From Rahnella laticis (GTDB lineage Bacteria; Pseudomonadota; Gammaproteobacteria; Enterobacterales; Enterobacteriaceae): a stretch of DNA of 64,000 nucleotides. The stretch spans positions 1 through 64,000 of the forward strand of contig NZ_JADOBI010000004.1 in assembly GCF_015644585.1 (NCBI RefSeq), written 5' to 3'. Below, in pieces: positions 50,712-62,381 of the stretch. Positions within the stretch are counted from its first letter, which is position 1, and every line of letters begins with the position of its first letter. The notes beneath the pieces are model-generated. The model ran no database searches, was not told the origin of the DNA, and saw only the letters and a list, made by a program, of their open reading frames with translations. Position numbers and translations under genes: made by a program.

Positions 50712-51641
50712 TTACTGCTCAAGCGCCGCAGTCAGGCTTGCCGTGTCGTTTACCGCGGCCGCCGTCAGGGTGTCTACAATACGTTTAGTCAGACCGGTCA
50801 GAACTTTGCCTGGTCCCACTTCTAATAACTGTTCAACGCCTTGTGCTGCCATGAATTCGACAGATTCAGTCCAGCGAACCGGGCTGTATAACTGACGAAC
50901 GAGAGCACTGCGGATCGCTTCCGGAGACGTTTCAACTTTCACGTCTACGTTGTTCACGACGGAATATTGTGGCGCACTAAAAGTCACATTTTCCAGCGCA
51001 ACAGCGAGTTTATCAGCAGCTGGCTTCATTAATGCGCAGTGTGAAGGCACGCTGACAGGCAGCGGCAGAGCACGTTTTGCGCCAGCGGCTTTACAAGCAG
51101 CACCTGCTCGCTCAACGGCTTCTTTGTTACCGGCGATAACGACCTGGCCCGGTGAGTTAAAGTTCACCGGCGAAACAACCTGGCCTTGCGCAGATTCTTC
51201 ACACGCTTTAGCGATTGCATCGTTGTCCAGACCGATAATGGCGTACATTGCGCCGGTACCCGCGGGTACGGCTTCCTGCATCAGTTTGCCGCGCAGTTCA
51301 ACCAGGGAAATAGCCTGTTTGAAATCCAGCACACCCGCGCAAACGAGCGCTGAATATTCGCCCAGGCTGTGGCCGGCCATCAGAACAGGCTGAGTGCCGT
51401 TCTGCTGCTGCCAGACGCGCCAGATAGCGACGGACGCTGCCAGCAAGGCAGGCTGTGTCTGCCAGGTTTTATTCAATTCTTCAGCTGGCCCCTGCTGCAC
51501 CAACTGCCATAAATCATACCCCAGCGCCGAAGAAGCTTCGGCAAATGTTTCTTCAACAATCGGGTGTGCTGTCGCTAAATCAGCCAGCATACCGAGCGTC
51601 TGAGAACCCTGACCAGGGAAAACAACTGCAATTTTTGTCAT
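50712..51641 (-). CDS. fabD: Malonyl-CoA:ACP transacylase
   Basis: The 309-residue enzyme loads malonyl groups onto ACP. The nucleophile Ser92 lies in GHSLGEYSAL, and the catalytic His in VPSHCALM. PGQGSQ is the N-terminal motif. It lies between fabH (18-bp gap) and fabG in the conserved fab cluster. Confidence 0.97.
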   Translation of the reverse strand: MTKIAVVFPGQGSQTLGMLADLATAHPIVEETFAEASSALGYDLWQLVQQGPAEELNKTWQTQPALLAASVAIWRVWQQQNGTQPVLMAGHSLGEYSALVCAGVLDFKQAISLVELRGKLMQEAVPAGTGAMYAIIGLDNDAIAKACEESAQGQVVSPVNFNSPGQVVIAGNKEAVERAGAACKAAGAKRALPLPVSVPSHCALMKPAADKLAVALENVTFSAPQYSVVNNVDVKVETSPEAIRSALVRQLYSPVRWTESVEFMAAQGVEQLLEVGPGKVLTGLTKRIVDTLTAAAVNDTASLTAALEQ

Positions 51642-51659
51642 TTTTATCTTCCTGTTAAA

Positions 51660-52613
51660 TCAGAAACGTACCAGCGCCGAGCCCCAGGTAAAGCCACCGC
51701 CAAATGCTTCGAGCAGCACTAACTGCCCGCGCTGAATTCTGCCATCGCGCACCGCTTCGTCAAACGCAGCAGGCACAGAAGCCGCTGAAGTATTACCGTG
51801 ACGATCGAGAGTGACGACAACTTTATCCATCCCCATACCCAGCTTTTTCGCTGTCGCACTGATGATGCGCAGGTTCGCCTGATGCGGAACCAGCCAGTCG
51901 AGTTCGGAACGGTCGAGATTATTAGCCGTCAGGGTTTCATCAACAATATGCGCCAGTTCAGTCACGGCTACCTTGAAGACTTCATTACCCGCCATGGTGA
52001 CGTAAGCCGGTTTTTCAGGCTCAGACTGACTTGGGTAAGCCAGCGTCAGCAGGTTGCCGTAATGGCCATCTGCATGCATGTGCGTGGAAATAATGCCCTG
52101 CTCTTCGGATGCACCCAGCAATACTGCGCCAGCACCATCTCCAAAGAGGATCACCGTACCGCGATCTTCAGGATCGAGTTTACGGGACAACACGTCAGAG
52201 CCGATCACCAGCGCATATTTCACGGCGCCGTTTTTAATGTACTGATCGGCAACGCTCAGTGCGTAGGTGAAACCTGCACAAGCGGCGGCCAAATCGAACG
52301 CTGCAGAATCCTTGATGCCCAGCATGTTCTGCACCTGGCAGGCTGAACTCGGGAATGCATGTGAAGATGAGGTTGTTGCAACAATGATCAGGCCTACGTC
52401 GCTCGCGCTGACGCCGGCCATTTCGAGTGCTTTTTCTGCTGCGTGCAGGCCCATTGTGGCCACAGTCTCATCCGGTGCAGCGATACGACGTTCACGAATA
52501 CCTGTGCGGGTGACAATCCACTCGTCGGAGGTATCCACCATTTTTTCTAAGTCGGCATTAGACCGAACTTGCACGGGCAAATAGCTCCCCGTACCGAGAA
52601 TCTTTGTATACAT
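51660..52613 (-). CDS. fabH: 3-oxoacyl-ACP synthase III
   Basis: The 317-residue enzyme starts fatty acid synthesis by condensing acetyl-CoA with malonyl-ACP. The triad is Cys112 (ACAGFTYAL), His in PHQANLRI and Asn in GNTSAAS. It lies 6 bp after plsX. Confidence 0.97.
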   Translation of the reverse strand: MYTKILGTGSYLPVQVRSNADLEKMVDTSDEWIVTRTGIRERRIAAPDETVATMGLHAAEKALEMAGVSASDVGLIIVATTSSSHAFPSSACQVQNMLGIKDSAAFDLAAACAGFTYALSVADQYIKNGAVKYALVIGSDVLSRKLDPEDRGTVILFGDGAGAVLLGASEEQGIISTHMHADGHYGNLLTLAYPSQSEPEKPAYVTMAGNEVFKVAVTELAHIVDETLTANNLDRSELDWLVPHQANLRIISATAKKLGMGMDKVVVTLDRHGNTSAASVPAAFDEAVRDGRIQRGQLVLLEAFGGGFTWGSALVRF

Positions 52614-52619
52614 GTACGA

Positions 52620-53654
52620 TCAGTCACTCTTGGGTAATACAGCTTCAAGGCGCGCGGCGATCCGCTGAGGGACCTGCCGCTGCACCGCCTGCACAGCCTG
52701 TTCGATAGCAACAGCAAACGCACGCTGGTTTGCTCCGCCGTGGCTTTTAATAACGATGCCCCGTAATCCTAACAAACATGCGCCATTATACTGGTCGGGG
52801 TTGAGATGGCTAAAACGCTTTAGCAATTTCTTCTGTACTATCCGACCTAACCATTTCAGCCACCAGGCCTTCTTGCCACCCTCGCCTGAGGATTTTAACA
52901 GTGACAAAAACATCCTTATTACACCTTCCATGGTTTTGAGCGTCACGTTACCGACAAAGCCGTCACACACCATCACGTCAGTCTTACCGGTCAGAAGGTC
53001 ATTGCCTTCAAGATAGCCGATATAGTTGATTAGTGCGGTATTTTTTAAAATGGCAGCGGCTTCACGGATGTTGTCCAGCCCTTTGCTTTCCTCTTCACCG
53101 ATATTCAGCAAGGCAACTCGGGGGTTATTAATACCCACCACCTGTTCGGCCATCACTGCACCCATAACGGCAAACTGAACCAGCATTGTGCTGTCACACT
53201 CAACGTTCGCCCCCAGATCCAGCACCACGGTTTTACTGCGCTGCTGATTGGGCAATACGCTCATCAGCGCCGGGCGCTCAATGCCATCCAGAGGCTTTAC
53301 AACCAGTTTTGCTAATCCCATCAGCGCACCGGTATTCCCGGCACTGACGCACGCCTGCGCGTCACCACTTTTGATCAGTTCCAACGCCACACGCATTGAG
53401 CTTCCTTTACTGGCCCGTATAGCTTGCGACGCGCGAAGGTCACTGGCTATTACTGATTCAGCAGGAATTATCCGAATTCGTTCTGTTAAAGAAGGATCGG
53501 CTTTGGCTAAGAAAGGTGTGATTGCGTCGGGATCACCGACCAGAAGAAGGTCTAATTCAGAATTAGAAATCAGTGCCTGCAATGAAGCAGGCACTGTGAC
53601 GGAAGGACCGAAATCCCCGCCCATTACATCTAACGCGACGGTTAGACGAGTCAA
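52620..53654 (-). CDS. plsX: Phosphate acyltransferase PlsX
   Basis: The 344-residue peripheral membrane protein makes acyl-phosphate from acyl-ACP for phospholipid synthesis. MGGDFGP near the N-terminus and [11 protein letters not shown] are family motifs. TTG 53654 ([16 protein letters not shown]) matches the E. coli start and follows AAGGCGATACC; an upstream in-frame ATG at 53699 would run into the rpmF end region and is unsupported. rpmF-plsX-fabH is a conserved order. Confidence 0.95.
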   Translation of the reverse strand: MTRLTVALDVMGGDFGPSVTVPASLQALISNSELDLLLVGDPDAITPFLAKADPSLTERIRIIPAESVIASDLRASQAIRASKGSSMRVALELIKSGDAQACVSAGNTGALMGLAKLVVKPLDGIERPALMSVLPNQQRSKTVVLDLGANVECDSTMLVQFAVMGAVMAEQVVGINNPRVALLNIGEEESKGLDNIREAAAILKNTALINYIGYLEGNDLLTGKTDVMVCDGFVGNVTLKTMEGVIRMFLSLLKSSGEGGKKAWWLKWLGRIVQKKLLKRFSHLNPDQYNGACLLGLRGIVIKSHGGANQRAFAVAIEQAVQAVQRQVPQRIAARLEAVLPKSD

Positions 53655-53702
53655 GGTATCGCCTTGCCAGCACTTATCACGTGAATAAGTTGCAGGCAAA
53701 TA

Positions 53703-53882
<180 letters not shown>

Positions 53883-54407
53883 TTAAGTACTTTTCTTTAA
53901 ACTCGCTAATACGGCAAATGGATTTGGTTTCTCCGCCTCTGCAGGCAGTTTACCAAACACCATGTCCGCGTCGGACACTTCACAGTGTTCAGATTCATGT
54001 ACCGGAACGACAGGCAGAGAAAGAATAATTTCGTCTTCAATCATTGCCAGCAAATCAACTTCGCCAAAATCATCGACTTCGATCGGCTCGTACGCTTCCG
54101 GTAATGCCTCAGCCTGTTCATCATTTTGGACAGGACTAAAACAATACGTTGTGTGAACCTGATGTTCAAACGTCTTACCGCATCTCTGGCATTCCAGAGT
54201 TACAGCAACATCGGAGTGGCCGGTAATCACAGCCAGGCGCTGATTGTCGATATTAAACGACAAAGAGGTTTGTACGTCAGAATCCACGCTAACCACTGAT
54301 TGGGCTACCCGCGTTACCTGTTCTGCAGCATAGACACCTGTATAGTCTAAACGCTTCTGGGCTGTGCGGACCGCATCAACGGTCAGGGGTAATTTTACTT
54401 TTTGCAT
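53883..54407 (-). CDS. yceD: 23S rRNA accumulation protein YceD (DUF177)
   Basis: The 174-residue protein belongs to DUF177; E. coli YceD affects 23S rRNA levels. [12 protein letters not shown] is the conserved Cys pair, and the middle is strongly acidic. It is the first gene of the yceD-rpmF-plsX-fab series and is divergent from yceF. Confidence 0.93.
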   Translation of the reverse strand: MQKVKLPLTVDAVRTAQKRLDYTGVYAAEQVTRVAQSVVSVDSDVQTSLSFNIDNQRLAVITGHSDVAVTLECQRCGKTFEHQVHTTYCFSPVQNDEQAEALPEAYEPIEVDDFGEVDLLAMIEDEIILSLPVVPVHESEHCEVSDADMVFGKLPAEAEKPNPFAVLASLKKST

Positions 54408-54549
54408 AGGGCGCGCATATTAACTTTGTAACGACATAGAGTCAAAGAAAAAGGCCTTTAAACCGCACCTTTCACCAATATTCGCTTCCACAGCGGCCGA
54501 CAGTTTAAAATGTGCGATTCAATAACGCTACGCTTTGTGAAAAAAAATT

Positions 54550-55143
54550 ATGCAGACATCCACGAAAAAAATACTTTTGGCCTCTACTTCAGTCTACCGA
54601 AAAGCCCTGCTGGCGAAGGCCGGTCTCGCCTTTTCATGCGCATCGCCCGATATTGATGAAACACCATCTGCAGGCGAAAAACCTGATGAACTGGTTAAAC
54701 GGCTGGCCCGTTCTAAAGCTTCCGCACTCAGCGCAAACTACCCGGAGCACCTGATTATAGGCTCTGACCAGGTTTGCGTGATCGACGGGCATATTACCGG
54801 CAAGCCACATACCTTCGAAAATGCCTTCCGCCAGTTACGCGCGGCGAGCGGGAAAACCGTGACGTTTTATACAGGCCTCAGCCTTTACGATAGCCAGAAG
54901 CAACAGGCACAAACGCTGTGTGAAACTTTTGACGTCGTCTTCCGGGCATTAACAAACGAAGAGATCTCAGGCTATTTGCATCGCGAACAGCCTTACGATT
55001 GTGCCGGAAGTTTTAAATCTGAGGGGCTGGGTATCACGCTGTTTGACAGCCTTTCAGGGCGCGACCCGAATACGCTGATTGGATTACCCCTTATTGCCCT
55101 GCTGGGTTTGCTACGGGCGCACGGTGTGAATCCGCTGGTGTAG
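54550..55143 (+). CDS. yceF: 7-methyl-GTP pyrophosphatase (Maf-like YceF)
   Basis: The 197-residue Maf-family enzyme hydrolyses 7-methyl-GTP. [12 protein letters not shown] is the N-terminal loop, GSDQV the catalytic Asp motif, and [14 protein letters not shown] the family signature. It is divergent from yceD and convergent with rluC. Confidence 0.94.
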   Translation: MQTSTKKILLASTSVYRKALLAKAGLAFSCASPDIDETPSAGEKPDELVKRLARSKASALSANYPEHLIIGSDQVCVIDGHITGKPHTFENAFRQLRAASGKTVTFYTGLSLYDSQKQQAQTLCETFDVVFRALTNEEISGYLHREQPYDCAGSFKSEGLGITLFDSLSGRDPNTLIGLPLIALLGLLRAHGVNPLV

Positions 55144-55157
55144 ATGAAAAGAAAAGA

Positions 55158-55180
55158 GGCGCAACCTGTGCGCCCCTTAT
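55158..55180. terminator. Hairpin between yceF and rluC
   Basis: GGCGCA (55158-55163) pairs with TGCGCC (55169-55174) around five bases. The minus strand continues TCTTTTCTTTT, so it best serves rluC; the plus strand has only CCTTATT. Confidence 0.65.
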
Positions 55181-55197
55181 TAACGAATCCAGAAGCG

Positions 55198-56160
55198 TTA
55201 ACGTGAAGTGCTTTTACTGCGCAGAACTTTCAGGCAATTACGCAGTTTGGCATCCATCGGCGCTTCAATACGCAGCGTTTCACCGGTGTTCGGATGTTCA
55301 AACCGCAAAGCCGCAGCGTGCAGGAATAAACGATTCAACCCCGTGGCTGCCAGTTTTGCGTCAAAATCACGCTCGCCATAACGGTCATCAAAAGCAATCG
55401 GATGACCTGCATGCAAGGCGTGAACACGAATCTGGTGCGTTCTGCCGGTTACCGGGCTGGCTTTTACCAGTGTCGCGAATTCATAACGCTCTTCAATTTT
55501 GAATCGCGTTTCAGAGGGTTTACCTTCTGCATTAACGCGCACAACACGCTCGCCACTTTGCAAAATGTTTTTCAGCAAGGGGGCCTGCACAACTTTACAA
55601 TGTGACGGCCATTCACCGCGCACCAGCGCCAGATAATCCTTCTGCATGCTTTTCACACGCAGTTGTTCGTGCAGGGAACGCAATGCTGAACGTTTCTTAG
55701 CGACAAGCAATACGCCTGAGGTATCACGGTCCAGACGATGGACTAATTCCAGAAAACGCGCTTCAGGGCGAAGTGCGCGTAAACCTTCGATAACACCAAA
55801 GCTAAGGCCGCTACCACCATGAACAGCGGTACCAGACGGCTTATTCAGAATTAATAAGTAATCGTCTTCATACAATATACAGTCGGTTAGTGCGGCTACT
55901 TTATCCAGTTTGGCAGAAACCGGCGCTTCATCCCTTTCGGCTACGCGAACAGGCGGCACACGCACTTCGTCGCCAGCTAATAACTTATATTCTGGCTTAA
56001 TTCTTTTCTTATTAACCCGGACTTCGCCCTTACGCACGATGCGATAGATCATGCTTTTCGGCACGCCTTTCAGGATTTTGAGTAAGAAGTTGTCGATGCG
56101 CTGACCGGCTTCATCTTCAGAAATGGGGATTAATTGTACAGTTGGGTTCTCAGTTTTCAT
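55198..56160 (-). CDS. rluC: 23S rRNA pseudouridine(955/2504/2580) synthase
   Basis: The 320-residue enzyme has an N-terminal S4 RNA-binding domain (about 17-80) and an RluA-type catalytic domain with the Asp in [18 protein letters not shown] is the second conserved motif. ATG 56160 (MKTENPTVQ) matches E. coli; the longer frame starting at 56280 is unsupported. It is divergent from rne. Confidence 0.96.
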   Translation of the reverse strand: MKTENPTVQLIPISEDEAGQRIDNFLLKILKGVPKSMIYRIVRKGEVRVNKKRIKPEYKLLAGDEVRVPPVRVAERDEAPVSAKLDKVAALTDCILYEDDYLLILNKPSGTAVHGGSGLSFGVIEGLRALRPEARFLELVHRLDRDTSGVLLVAKKRSALRSLHEQLRVKSMQKDYLALVRGEWPSHCKVVQAPLLKNILQSGERVVRVNAEGKPSETRFKIEERYEFATLVKASPVTGRTHQIRVHALHAGHPIAFDDRYGERDFDAKLAATGLNRLFLHAAALRFEHPNTGETLRIEAPMDAKLRNCLKVLRSKSTSR

Positions 56161-56760
56161 GGCTCGCGATTCTAAATATCCGGCACGGTTCGCGCCACTG
56201 ATTTTTATGTGCTTAACTCTTACTTTACCAGTAACTGCCGAGGAAAACCTGCCTGCTTCCCCCGTTTTTAAAGAATACAAAAGTTAAGACAATGCGGCAC
56301 ATATCTCATTGAGGTAAATATCTTACCCGCATGGGAAAAGTCACCTTGCTATCAGAGTGCCTGCAATGGAATAATGAAGTCACTTTCGGCGTTGTTTCTC
56401 TTAAGTTAGGGAAAACGCAGGAATTATAGATTTGCCTGATCGCACAAAAACGCAGCAATGGCGTAAGACGTAATGTGAAATCAAGCAATTAGCGGGCTGC
56501 GGGTTGCAGCTTGGCCGGCGAACGGAATGAGATCTGTTAACGTAAATTCAGAAGCTATTCCCCTAATAAAAGTGCTGCTTTCATAACGCTGGTGTCTTTA
56601 ATACAGCAAAAGCAGACTTACCGAAATAATGCGCCCCTATGCAAGCGACAGCCGTGAGGTTGACGATTTGCGAGAAGACTCGGGGCCAACGGTTTATCCG
56701 GTCATGAGGTCATTTTGCCCGCAGCTCTGTCAATAATGGAATAATAATGAGTAAGTTAAG
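56161..56760. promoter_or_regulatory. 600-bp divergent region with the long rne leader
   Basis: No gene is seen. In E. coli the rne mRNA has a leader of about 360 nt whose hairpins let RNase E cut its own message. Here GCTGC/GCAGC (56496-56500/56506-56510) around GGGTT is a candidate for such a hairpin. The last 40 bases before rne are AT-rich, with GTAAG as a weak ribosome-binding sequence. Confidence 0.55.
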
Positions 56761-59700
56761 ATGAAAAGAATGTTGATCAACGCGACTCAGCAAGAAGAGT
56801 TGCGCGTTGCCTTGGTAGATGGACAGCGACTGTATGATTTGGATATTGAAAGTCCGGGCCATGAGCAGAAAAAAGCGAACATTTACAAAGGTAAAATCAC
56901 CCGCATTGAACCAAGTCTGGAAGCGGCATTCGTAGATTACGGTGCGGAAAGGCATGGTTTCCTCCCTCTGAAAGAAATTTCCCGCGAATATTTCCCAAGT
57001 AACTATTCCTCCCATGGCCGCCCGAACATTAAAGATGTTTTGCGCGAAGGTCAGGAAGTGATCGTTCAGGTTGATAAAGAAGAGCGTGGAAATAAAGGCG
57101 CAGCGCTGACGACGTTTATCAGCCTGGCCGGTAGTTACCTGGTTCTGATGCCAAACAATCCACGTGCTGGGGGAATTTCCCGCCGTATTGAAGGCGACGA
57201 CCGTACAGAATTGAAAGAAGCGCTGTCTTCACTGCAATTACCTGATGGCATGGGTCTGATTGTTCGTACCGCAGGCGTTGGCAAATCTGCTGAAGCTCTG
57301 CAGTGGGACCTGACTTTCCGCCTCAAACATTGGGAAGCCATCAAGAAAGCCGCTGAAGGCCGCCCTGCTCCTTTCCTGATCCATCAGGAAAGTAATGTTA
57401 TCGTCCGCGCATTCCGTGATTACCTGCGCCCGGACATCGGTGAAATCCTCATCGATAATCCTAAAATTCTCGATCTGGCAAAAGAGCACATTGCTGCACT
57501 TGGCCGTCCTGATTTCAGCAGCAAAATCAAACCTTACGTTGGTGAGATCCCGCTGTTCAGCCATTATCAGATTGAATCCCAGATTGAATCTGCTTTCCAG
57601 CGTGAAGTGCGCCTGCCTTCTGGCGGCTCGATTGTTATCGACAGCACTGAAGCCCTGACGGCTATCGACATCAACTCCGCACGCGCAACCCGCGGCGGCG
57701 ATATCGAAGAAACCGCATTCAATACCAACCTTGAAGCCGCCGATGAAATTGCCCGTCAGTTACGTCTGCGTGACCTCGGTGGTTTGATTGTTATCGACTT
57801 CATCGATATGACGCCAGTTCGCCACCAGCGCGAAGTGGAAAACCGTCTGCGTGATGCCGTTCGTCAGGACCGCGCGCGTATTCAAATCGGTCGCATTTCC
57901 CGCTTTGGTTTGCTGGAAATGTCCCGTCAGCGCCTCAGCCCGTCACTGGGTGAATCAACGCACCACATCTGCCCACGTTGCGCAGGTACAGGTACTGTTC
58001 GTGATAACGAGTCTCTGTCGCTGTCGATTCTGCGTCTGATTGAAGAAGAAGCGCTGAAAGAAAATACCAAAGAAGTTCATGCGATCGTTCCGGTTCCTAT
58101 CGCTTCTTACCTGCTGAACGAAAAACGTGAATCGGTGAATGCCATCGAAAAACGTCAGGGCGGCGTCCGTGCAGTGATCGTTCCAAACGATCAGATGCAA
58201 ACCCCGCACTACCATGTTCTGCGCGTACGCAAAGGCGAAGAAATCTCTGCACTGAGCTATCTGTTGCCACAAATTCACGAAGCAGAAATGCTGCAACCTT
58301 CTGAAGAGTTGCCGACTGAGCGTCGTCGCCCTGAGCAACCGGCACTGGCTGCGTTTGCCCTGCAAAGTGAAGCACCTCCGTCCAGCTTTGAGCAGGAAAC
58401 CGCTGTTGAAGAACCGGTTAAAACCCGTACCACAACGGTTAATGCGCCAGCCGCACCAGCAGCTGAGAAATCCGGTTTTGTCAGCCGTCTGCTGAGCGGG
58501 CTGAAAAGCTTGTTCGCACCGGAGCCACAGCAGGAAGTTAAACCTGTCGAAGCGCCGAAAGAAGCTGAAGCCACTGAAACAGAAAATCGCCGTAACAACG
58601 AACGCCGTAACCAGCGTCGTCAGGGCGGACGTCGTGATCGCAACGGTGAACGTGGCGAACGCAATGACCGTGGCAACCGTGGTGAAGGCCGTGAGAGTAA
58701 TCGTGATAATCGTGGCGAAAGTCGTGACAACCGCGAAAATAATCGCGAGCAGCGTGATGATCAACGCCGCAACCGTCGTAACCAGGAACCTGTTGTTAGC
58801 GAAAGCCGTAACGAAGACGTTGAAACGGCACCGCGTGAAGAGCAGCAGCAACAACCTCGTCGTGAGCGTTCGCGTCGCCGTTCTGAAGATAAGCGCAAAA
58901 CACAGACTGAAGAAAAAATTCAGGATGCTGTTGTTGTAGAGCAAATCGCCGCGCCGGTCAGTGATGAAACGGAACAAGAAGATCGTCAGCCAGCTCAGCG
59001 CCGTCAGCGTCGCCAGTTAACGCAGAAAGTTCGCTTCGAATCAGAAGAAGTTGATCATGAAGCAGAAGCTGCTGCACAGTTACTGATTACCGGTACACGC
59101 CCTGCGGCTCCGGTATTTACTGAACAGGCACCTTCTGAAGCGGAAACAGTTAATGCAGCTGAAGGCGAAGAAAACCTGAATGACAACAACCGTGAAAACG
59201 GTATGCCACGTCGCTCACGTCGTTCTCCGCGCCACCTGCGTGTAAGCGGTCAGCGTCGTCGCCGTTATCGTGATGAGCGTTACCCGACTCAGTCGCCAAT
59301 GCCTCTGACCGGTGCGTTTGTTTCTCCGGAAATGGCGTCAGGTAAGGTCTGGATCACTTACCCGGTTGCGCAGTCATCTGAACAACAGTTTGCTGAAACT
59401 GAAGCGCCAGAAGTGCTGACACAACAGGTTGAAATCGCTCAGGTCAATACGCCGGTTCTGAATGAAACAACTGAAGTTGAAGCCACTCCGGTTGAGCAAA
59501 CTCTTGTGGTTGAAGCAGTTCCGGTTACTGAAGCAGTACAGCCGGAAGCACCAGCGGAAGAAAATGTTGTGCCTGAAATTGCACAACCTGTTGCCGAAGA
59601 ACCTGTTCTGGTTGAACCTGAAACTTCAGAGCCAGTTGACGAGACACCGCGCGTAGAAGTTGCACCGCAAGCACACGAACCGGTTGTTGTTGAACCAGCG

Positions 59701-60051
59701 CCTGTTGTTGCTGAACCTGAAGTTCAGGCTCCGGAAGCAGCAGAACCTGAAGTTAACGCTGAGCCTGTTGCTCCGGTACAGTACGCCGCAGAAACAGCGC
59801 CAGAGGTGAAAGCCCCTGCTCATGTTGAAACTTCTGTCTCTCAAGCTGTCGTTGCTGAACCACGCTTTAAACATCATGCCACTGCACCGATGACCAAAGC
59901 GCCAGCCCCTCAGTATGTTCAGGAACCTGCCCGTCACAGCGACTGGGTTCGTCCTGAATTCGGCTTCGAAGGTAAAGGTTCTGCCGGCGGCCATGCAGCA
60001 GCAAGCACTGCAACGGCACCAGCAACCAAACCTGAAATGCCTTCTGAGTGA
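56761..60051 (+). CDS. rne: Ribonuclease E
   Basis: The 1096-residue endoribonuclease starts most mRNA decay and processes rRNA and tRNA. The N-terminal half holds the S1 domain, 5' sensor and DNase I-like active site; the metal-binding Asp residues lie in [18 protein letters not shown] and VIDFIDM, and CPRCAG is the zinc link. [15 protein letters not shown] (near 575) is the membrane-binding amphipathic helix. An Arg-rich RNA-binding region follows, then a Pro/Val/Glu-rich tail; [14 protein letters not shown] near the end matches the PNPase-binding end. It is slightly longer than E. coli Rne (1061). Confidence 0.97.
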   Translation: MKRMLINATQQEELRVALVDGQRLYDLDIESPGHEQKKANIYKGKITRIEPSLEAAFVDYGAERHGFLPLKEISREYFPSNYSSHGRPNIKDVLREGQEVIVQVDKEERGNKGAALTTFISLAGSYLVLMPNNPRAGGISRRIEGDDRTELKEALSSLQLPDGMGLIVRTAGVGKSAEALQWDLTFRLKHWEAIKKAAEGRPAPFLIHQESNVIVRAFRDYLRPDIGEILIDNPKILDLAKEHIAALGRPDFSSKIKPYVGEIPLFSHYQIESQIESAFQREVRLPSGGSIVIDSTEALTAIDINSARATRGGDIEETAFNTNLEAADEIARQLRLRDLGGLIVIDFIDMTPVRHQREVENRLRDAVRQDRARIQIGRISRFGLLEMSRQRLSPSLGESTHHICPRCAGTGTVRDNESLSLSILRLIEEEALKENTKEVHAIVPVPIASYLLNEKRESVNAIEKRQGGVRAVIVPNDQMQTPHYHVLRVRKGEEISALSYLLPQIHEAEMLQPSEELPTERRRPEQPALAAFALQSEAPPSSFEQETAVEEPVKTRTTTVNAPAAPAAEKSGFVSRLLSGLKSLFAPEPQQEVKPVEAPKEAEATETENRRNNERRNQRRQGGRRDRNGERGERNDRGNRGEGRESNRDNRGESRDNRENNREQRDDQRRNRRNQEPVVSESRNEDVETAPREEQQQQPRRERSRRRSEDKRKTQTEEKIQDAVVVEQIAAPVSDETEQEDRQPAQRRQRRQLTQKVRFESEEVDHEAEAAAQLLITGTRPAAPVFTEQAPSEAETVNAAEGEENLNDNNRENGMPRRSRRSPRHLRVSGQRRRRYRDERYPTQSPMPLTGAFVSPEMASGKVWITYPVAQSSEQQFAETEAPEVLTQQVEIAQVNTPVLNETTEVEATPVEQTLVVEAVPVTEAVQPEAPAEENVVPEIAQPVAEEPVLVEPETSEPVDETPRVEVAPQAHEPVVVEPAPVVAEPEVQAPEAAEPEVNAEPVAPVQYAAETAPEVKAPAHVETSVSQAVVAEPRFKHHATAPMTKAPAPQYVQEPARHSDWVRPEFGFEGKGSAGGHAAASTATAPATKPEMPSE

Positions 60052-60072
60052 TGCGTTGAAAATGCTCTAAAC

Positions 60073-60098
60073 AAAAACCCGCCTTGGCGGGTTTTTTT
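60073..60098 (+). terminator. Terminator after rne
   Basis: AAAAACCCGCC and GGCGGGTTTTTTT form a tight stem with a two-base loop. Confidence 0.92.
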
Positions 60099-60136
60099 AT
60101 TATTAAGCAACAGTGACCTGGCTGATTGAGACGTTT

Positions 60137-60424
60137 TCAGGCCAGGGTTTTCAGACGGCGAATAGTCAGTTCTTCCAGTTTACCTTCGAGACTTTTGGCA
60201 AAATGCTGAAAATGCTCTGTCTTGTTGTGCTGCTTCAGTGCATCTTCAGAAGCCCAGCGCTCGTAAAACACGAACGTCCCTTCCTTATCGAGATCCCCGT
60301 GCAGTTCATACTGCAGGCACCCAACCTCCTGACGGCTGGGTTCAATAACGTCAAGCAAAGCTTCTGTTACCTGTTTTTTAAACTCTGGTTTAGCAACAAT
60401 TGTGGCAACAACTCTGATTTCCAT
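60137..60424 (-). CDS. Antibiotic biosynthesis monooxygenase-fold protein (YgiN-like)
   Basis: The 95-residue protein has the dimeric alpha-beta ABM fold: VVATIVAKPEFKKQV, GCLQYELHGDLD and FVFYERWASEDALKQH are typical of quinol monooxygenase YgiN and related proteins. The substrate is not known. ATG 60424 follows AACAGGAGAACC. It is a single gene between rne and pyrC, a place where E. coli has flagellar and other genes. Confidence 0.85.
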   Translation of the reverse strand: MEIRVVATIVAKPEFKKQVTEALLDVIEPSRQEVGCLQYELHGDLDKEGTFVFYERWASEDALKQHNKTEHFQHFAKSLEGKLEELTIRRLKTLA

Positions 60425-60648
60425 ACTGGTTCTCCTGTTGTTTTTTGTCTTGCTTCCACAGTGCCTGGAAGCACTTTGACTAAAATCTACGCCCACTATG
60501 AACCTTTCGATACATTGATTTCAATACGAACTTTATTTAACAGATGCAACACAACGGTTTTACGCTTATTCTTGTTCCCCGCCGTTAATGCTCCCATTAC
60601 CGCACCTGATTCCCAACATCTTGTCTCTCAATGCCGGAGTTTTGCCTG

Positions 60649-61698
60649 ATGACCGCCACACCGCAAGTTTTGAAGATCCGCCGCCCAGATGACTGGCATA
60701 TTCACCTTCGTGACGATGAAATGCTCAGCACCGTGCTGCCTTTCACCAGTGAAGTCTTTGGCCGCGCGATTGTTATGCCAAACCTGACGCCTCCGGTGAC
60801 AACGATCGCAGCAGCAATTGCCTACCGCGAACGTATTATGGCTGCACTGCCGAAAGAGCATAACTTCACCCCATTGCTGACCTGCTACCTGACGGATTCT
60901 CTGGATCCTGATGAGATTTCTCAGGGTTTCGAGCAAGGTGTATTCACTGCCGCAAAACTCTATCCTGCCAATGCAACGACTAACTCTCAGCACGGTGTCT
61001 CTGATGTTAAGGCAATCTATCCGGTGCTGGAACGCATGCAAAAAATTGGCATGCCTTTGCTGATCCACGGTGAAGTTACTCACAGCGATGTGGACATTTT
61101 TGACCGTGAAGCGCGCTTTATTGATGAAGTGATGGATCCGGTACGCCTCCAGTTTCCTGAACTGAAAATCGTGTTCGAACACATCACGACCAAAGAAGCG
61201 GCGCAATACGTTCTGTCCGGCAATCAGTACCTCGGCGCGACCATTACACCTCAGCACCTGATGTTTAACCGCAACCACATGCTGGTCGGTGGCGTTCGCC
61301 CCCACCTGTTCTGCCTGCCAATCCTGAAACGTAATGTTCATCAGCAAGCCCTGCGTGAAGTGATTGCCAGCGGTGCTGATCGTTTCTTCCTGGGCACAGA
61401 TTCTGCGCCACATACCAAAGGCCGCAAAGAATCGAGCTGCGGCTGCGCAGGCTGCTTCAACGCCCCGCTGGCACTTTCTGCTTACGCGACCGTTTTCGAA
61501 GAAATGAATGCACTTCAACATTTTGAAGCTTTCTGCTCCCTGAATGGCCCGCGCTTCTACGGCTTGCCGCTCAATGAAGGCTTCATCGAACTGACACGTA
61601 CGCCAGTCACGCAGCCAGAAGAAATTGCGCTGGGCGATGAATGCGTTGTGCCATTCCTCGCAGGACAGACGCTCAACTGGAAAGTGACTTCGTACTAA
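60649..61698 (+). CDS. pyrC: Dihydroorotase
   Basis: The 349-residue zinc enzyme cyclises carbamoyl aspartate to dihydroorotate in pyrimidine synthesis. HIHLRDDE gives the first two metal His, [10 protein letters not shown] holds the carboxylated Lys, and later metal ligands lie in HGEVTH, FEHITT and GTDSAPH. ATG 60649 ([16 protein letters not shown]) matches E. coli; an upstream ATG at 60631 would add six residues. GGAG lies within those codons. E. coli pyrC is controlled by start-site choice and a leader hairpin; I did not find a clear equivalent. Confidence 0.96.
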   Translation: MTATPQVLKIRRPDDWHIHLRDDEMLSTVLPFTSEVFGRAIVMPNLTPPVTTIAAAIAYRERIMAALPKEHNFTPLLTCYLTDSLDPDEISQGFEQGVFTAAKLYPANATTNSQHGVSDVKAIYPVLERMQKIGMPLLIHGEVTHSDVDIFDREARFIDEVMDPVRLQFPELKIVFEHITTKEAAQYVLSGNQYLGATITPQHLMFNRNHMLVGGVRPHLFCLPILKRNVHQQALREVIASGADRFFLGTDSAPHTKGRKESSCGCAGCFNAPLALSAYATVFEEMNALQHFEAFCSLNGPRFYGLPLNEGFIELTRTPVTQPEEIALGDECVVPFLAGQTLNWKVTSY

Positions 61699-61742
61699 AA
61701 TACGATTCTCTTCAACTCTGTATTGCACCGATCAGGATTTGA

Positions 61743-61758
61743 CTGTATAAATATACAG
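61743..61758. promoter_or_regulatory. LexA box upstream of dinI
   Basis: CTGT-ATAAATAT-ACAG matches CTGT-N8-ACAG exactly and lies 22 bp before the dinI start. Confidence 0.92.
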
Positions 61759-61780
61759 TCAAATCTATTCAGGAGGTCCT

Positions 61781-62035
61781 ATGCGTGTTGAAGTCACAAT
61801 CGATAAAACCAAGCCTCTGCCTGCGGGTGCGCTAGACGCCTTATCGGGTGAATTGAGTAAAAGAATTAACAAACAGTTTTCGGATCGCGAAAATAAAATT
61901 CAGGTTCGTTACGCCGGTGCAAATAGCTTGTCTGTGCTGGGCGGAGCCAAAACAGATCGTGATCTTATCGAAGAAATTCTCCAGGAAACCTGGGAAAGTG
62001 CAGATGACTGGTTTTCAAATCAGAATGATGAGTAA
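61781..62035 (+). CDS. dinI: DNA damage-inducible protein DinI
   Basis: The 84-residue protein stabilises RecA filaments and tunes SOS induction. It matches E. coli DinI; the C-terminal EILQETWESADDWF is the acidic RecA-binding helix. AGGAGG precedes the ATG, and a LexA box lies just upstream, so it is SOS-controlled. Confidence 0.97.
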   Translation: MRVEVTIDKTKPLPAGALDALSGELSKRINKQFSDRENKIQVRYAGANSLSVLGGAKTDRDLIEEILQETWESADDWFSNQNDE

Positions 62036-62381
62036 CTGCATGAATTTTCTCAGAACGCACTCAGATTCAATACCTTATTAATAATAATCAGGTTTATTAA
62101 AACCCGCCGTAAGGCTATTTGCGTATTTCACCGGGCGTCGCAGTCCGGTTTTTTCATTCTCTTCGCTCGTATAAAAAACACCCAAATTAAAAAGTAATTT
62201 TGGTTAAACTCCAGATTATTCTGACTCCCGGATAATCAATACAAATTATTTACAATTAAAACCTCTCAAACCTCTCCATAAATTGCGTTAACTGTTTATA
62301 CTGAAATAGCTCACCAGATAATGAGCCGCATTGATCCTCAGATAGTCACTCACGTCAGTCACTACAATATAAGGGGTCTAT
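62036..62381. other. 346-bp gap between dinI and bssS
   Basis: It holds the dinI terminator at 62130-62154 and an AT-rich stretch with the bssS promoter region. TAAGGGG provides the bssS ribosome-binding site. No gene is seen. Confidence 0.6.
62130..62154 (+). terminator. Terminator after dinI
   Basis: ACCGG and CCGGT pair around ten bases, followed by T residues. The stem is short, so strength is uncertain. Confidence 0.6.

Noticed and set aside
60540-60565. Possible PurR box before pyrC (ACACAACGGTTTTACG)
   Set aside because: It departs from the PurR consensus at several positions and the centre is not symmetrical.
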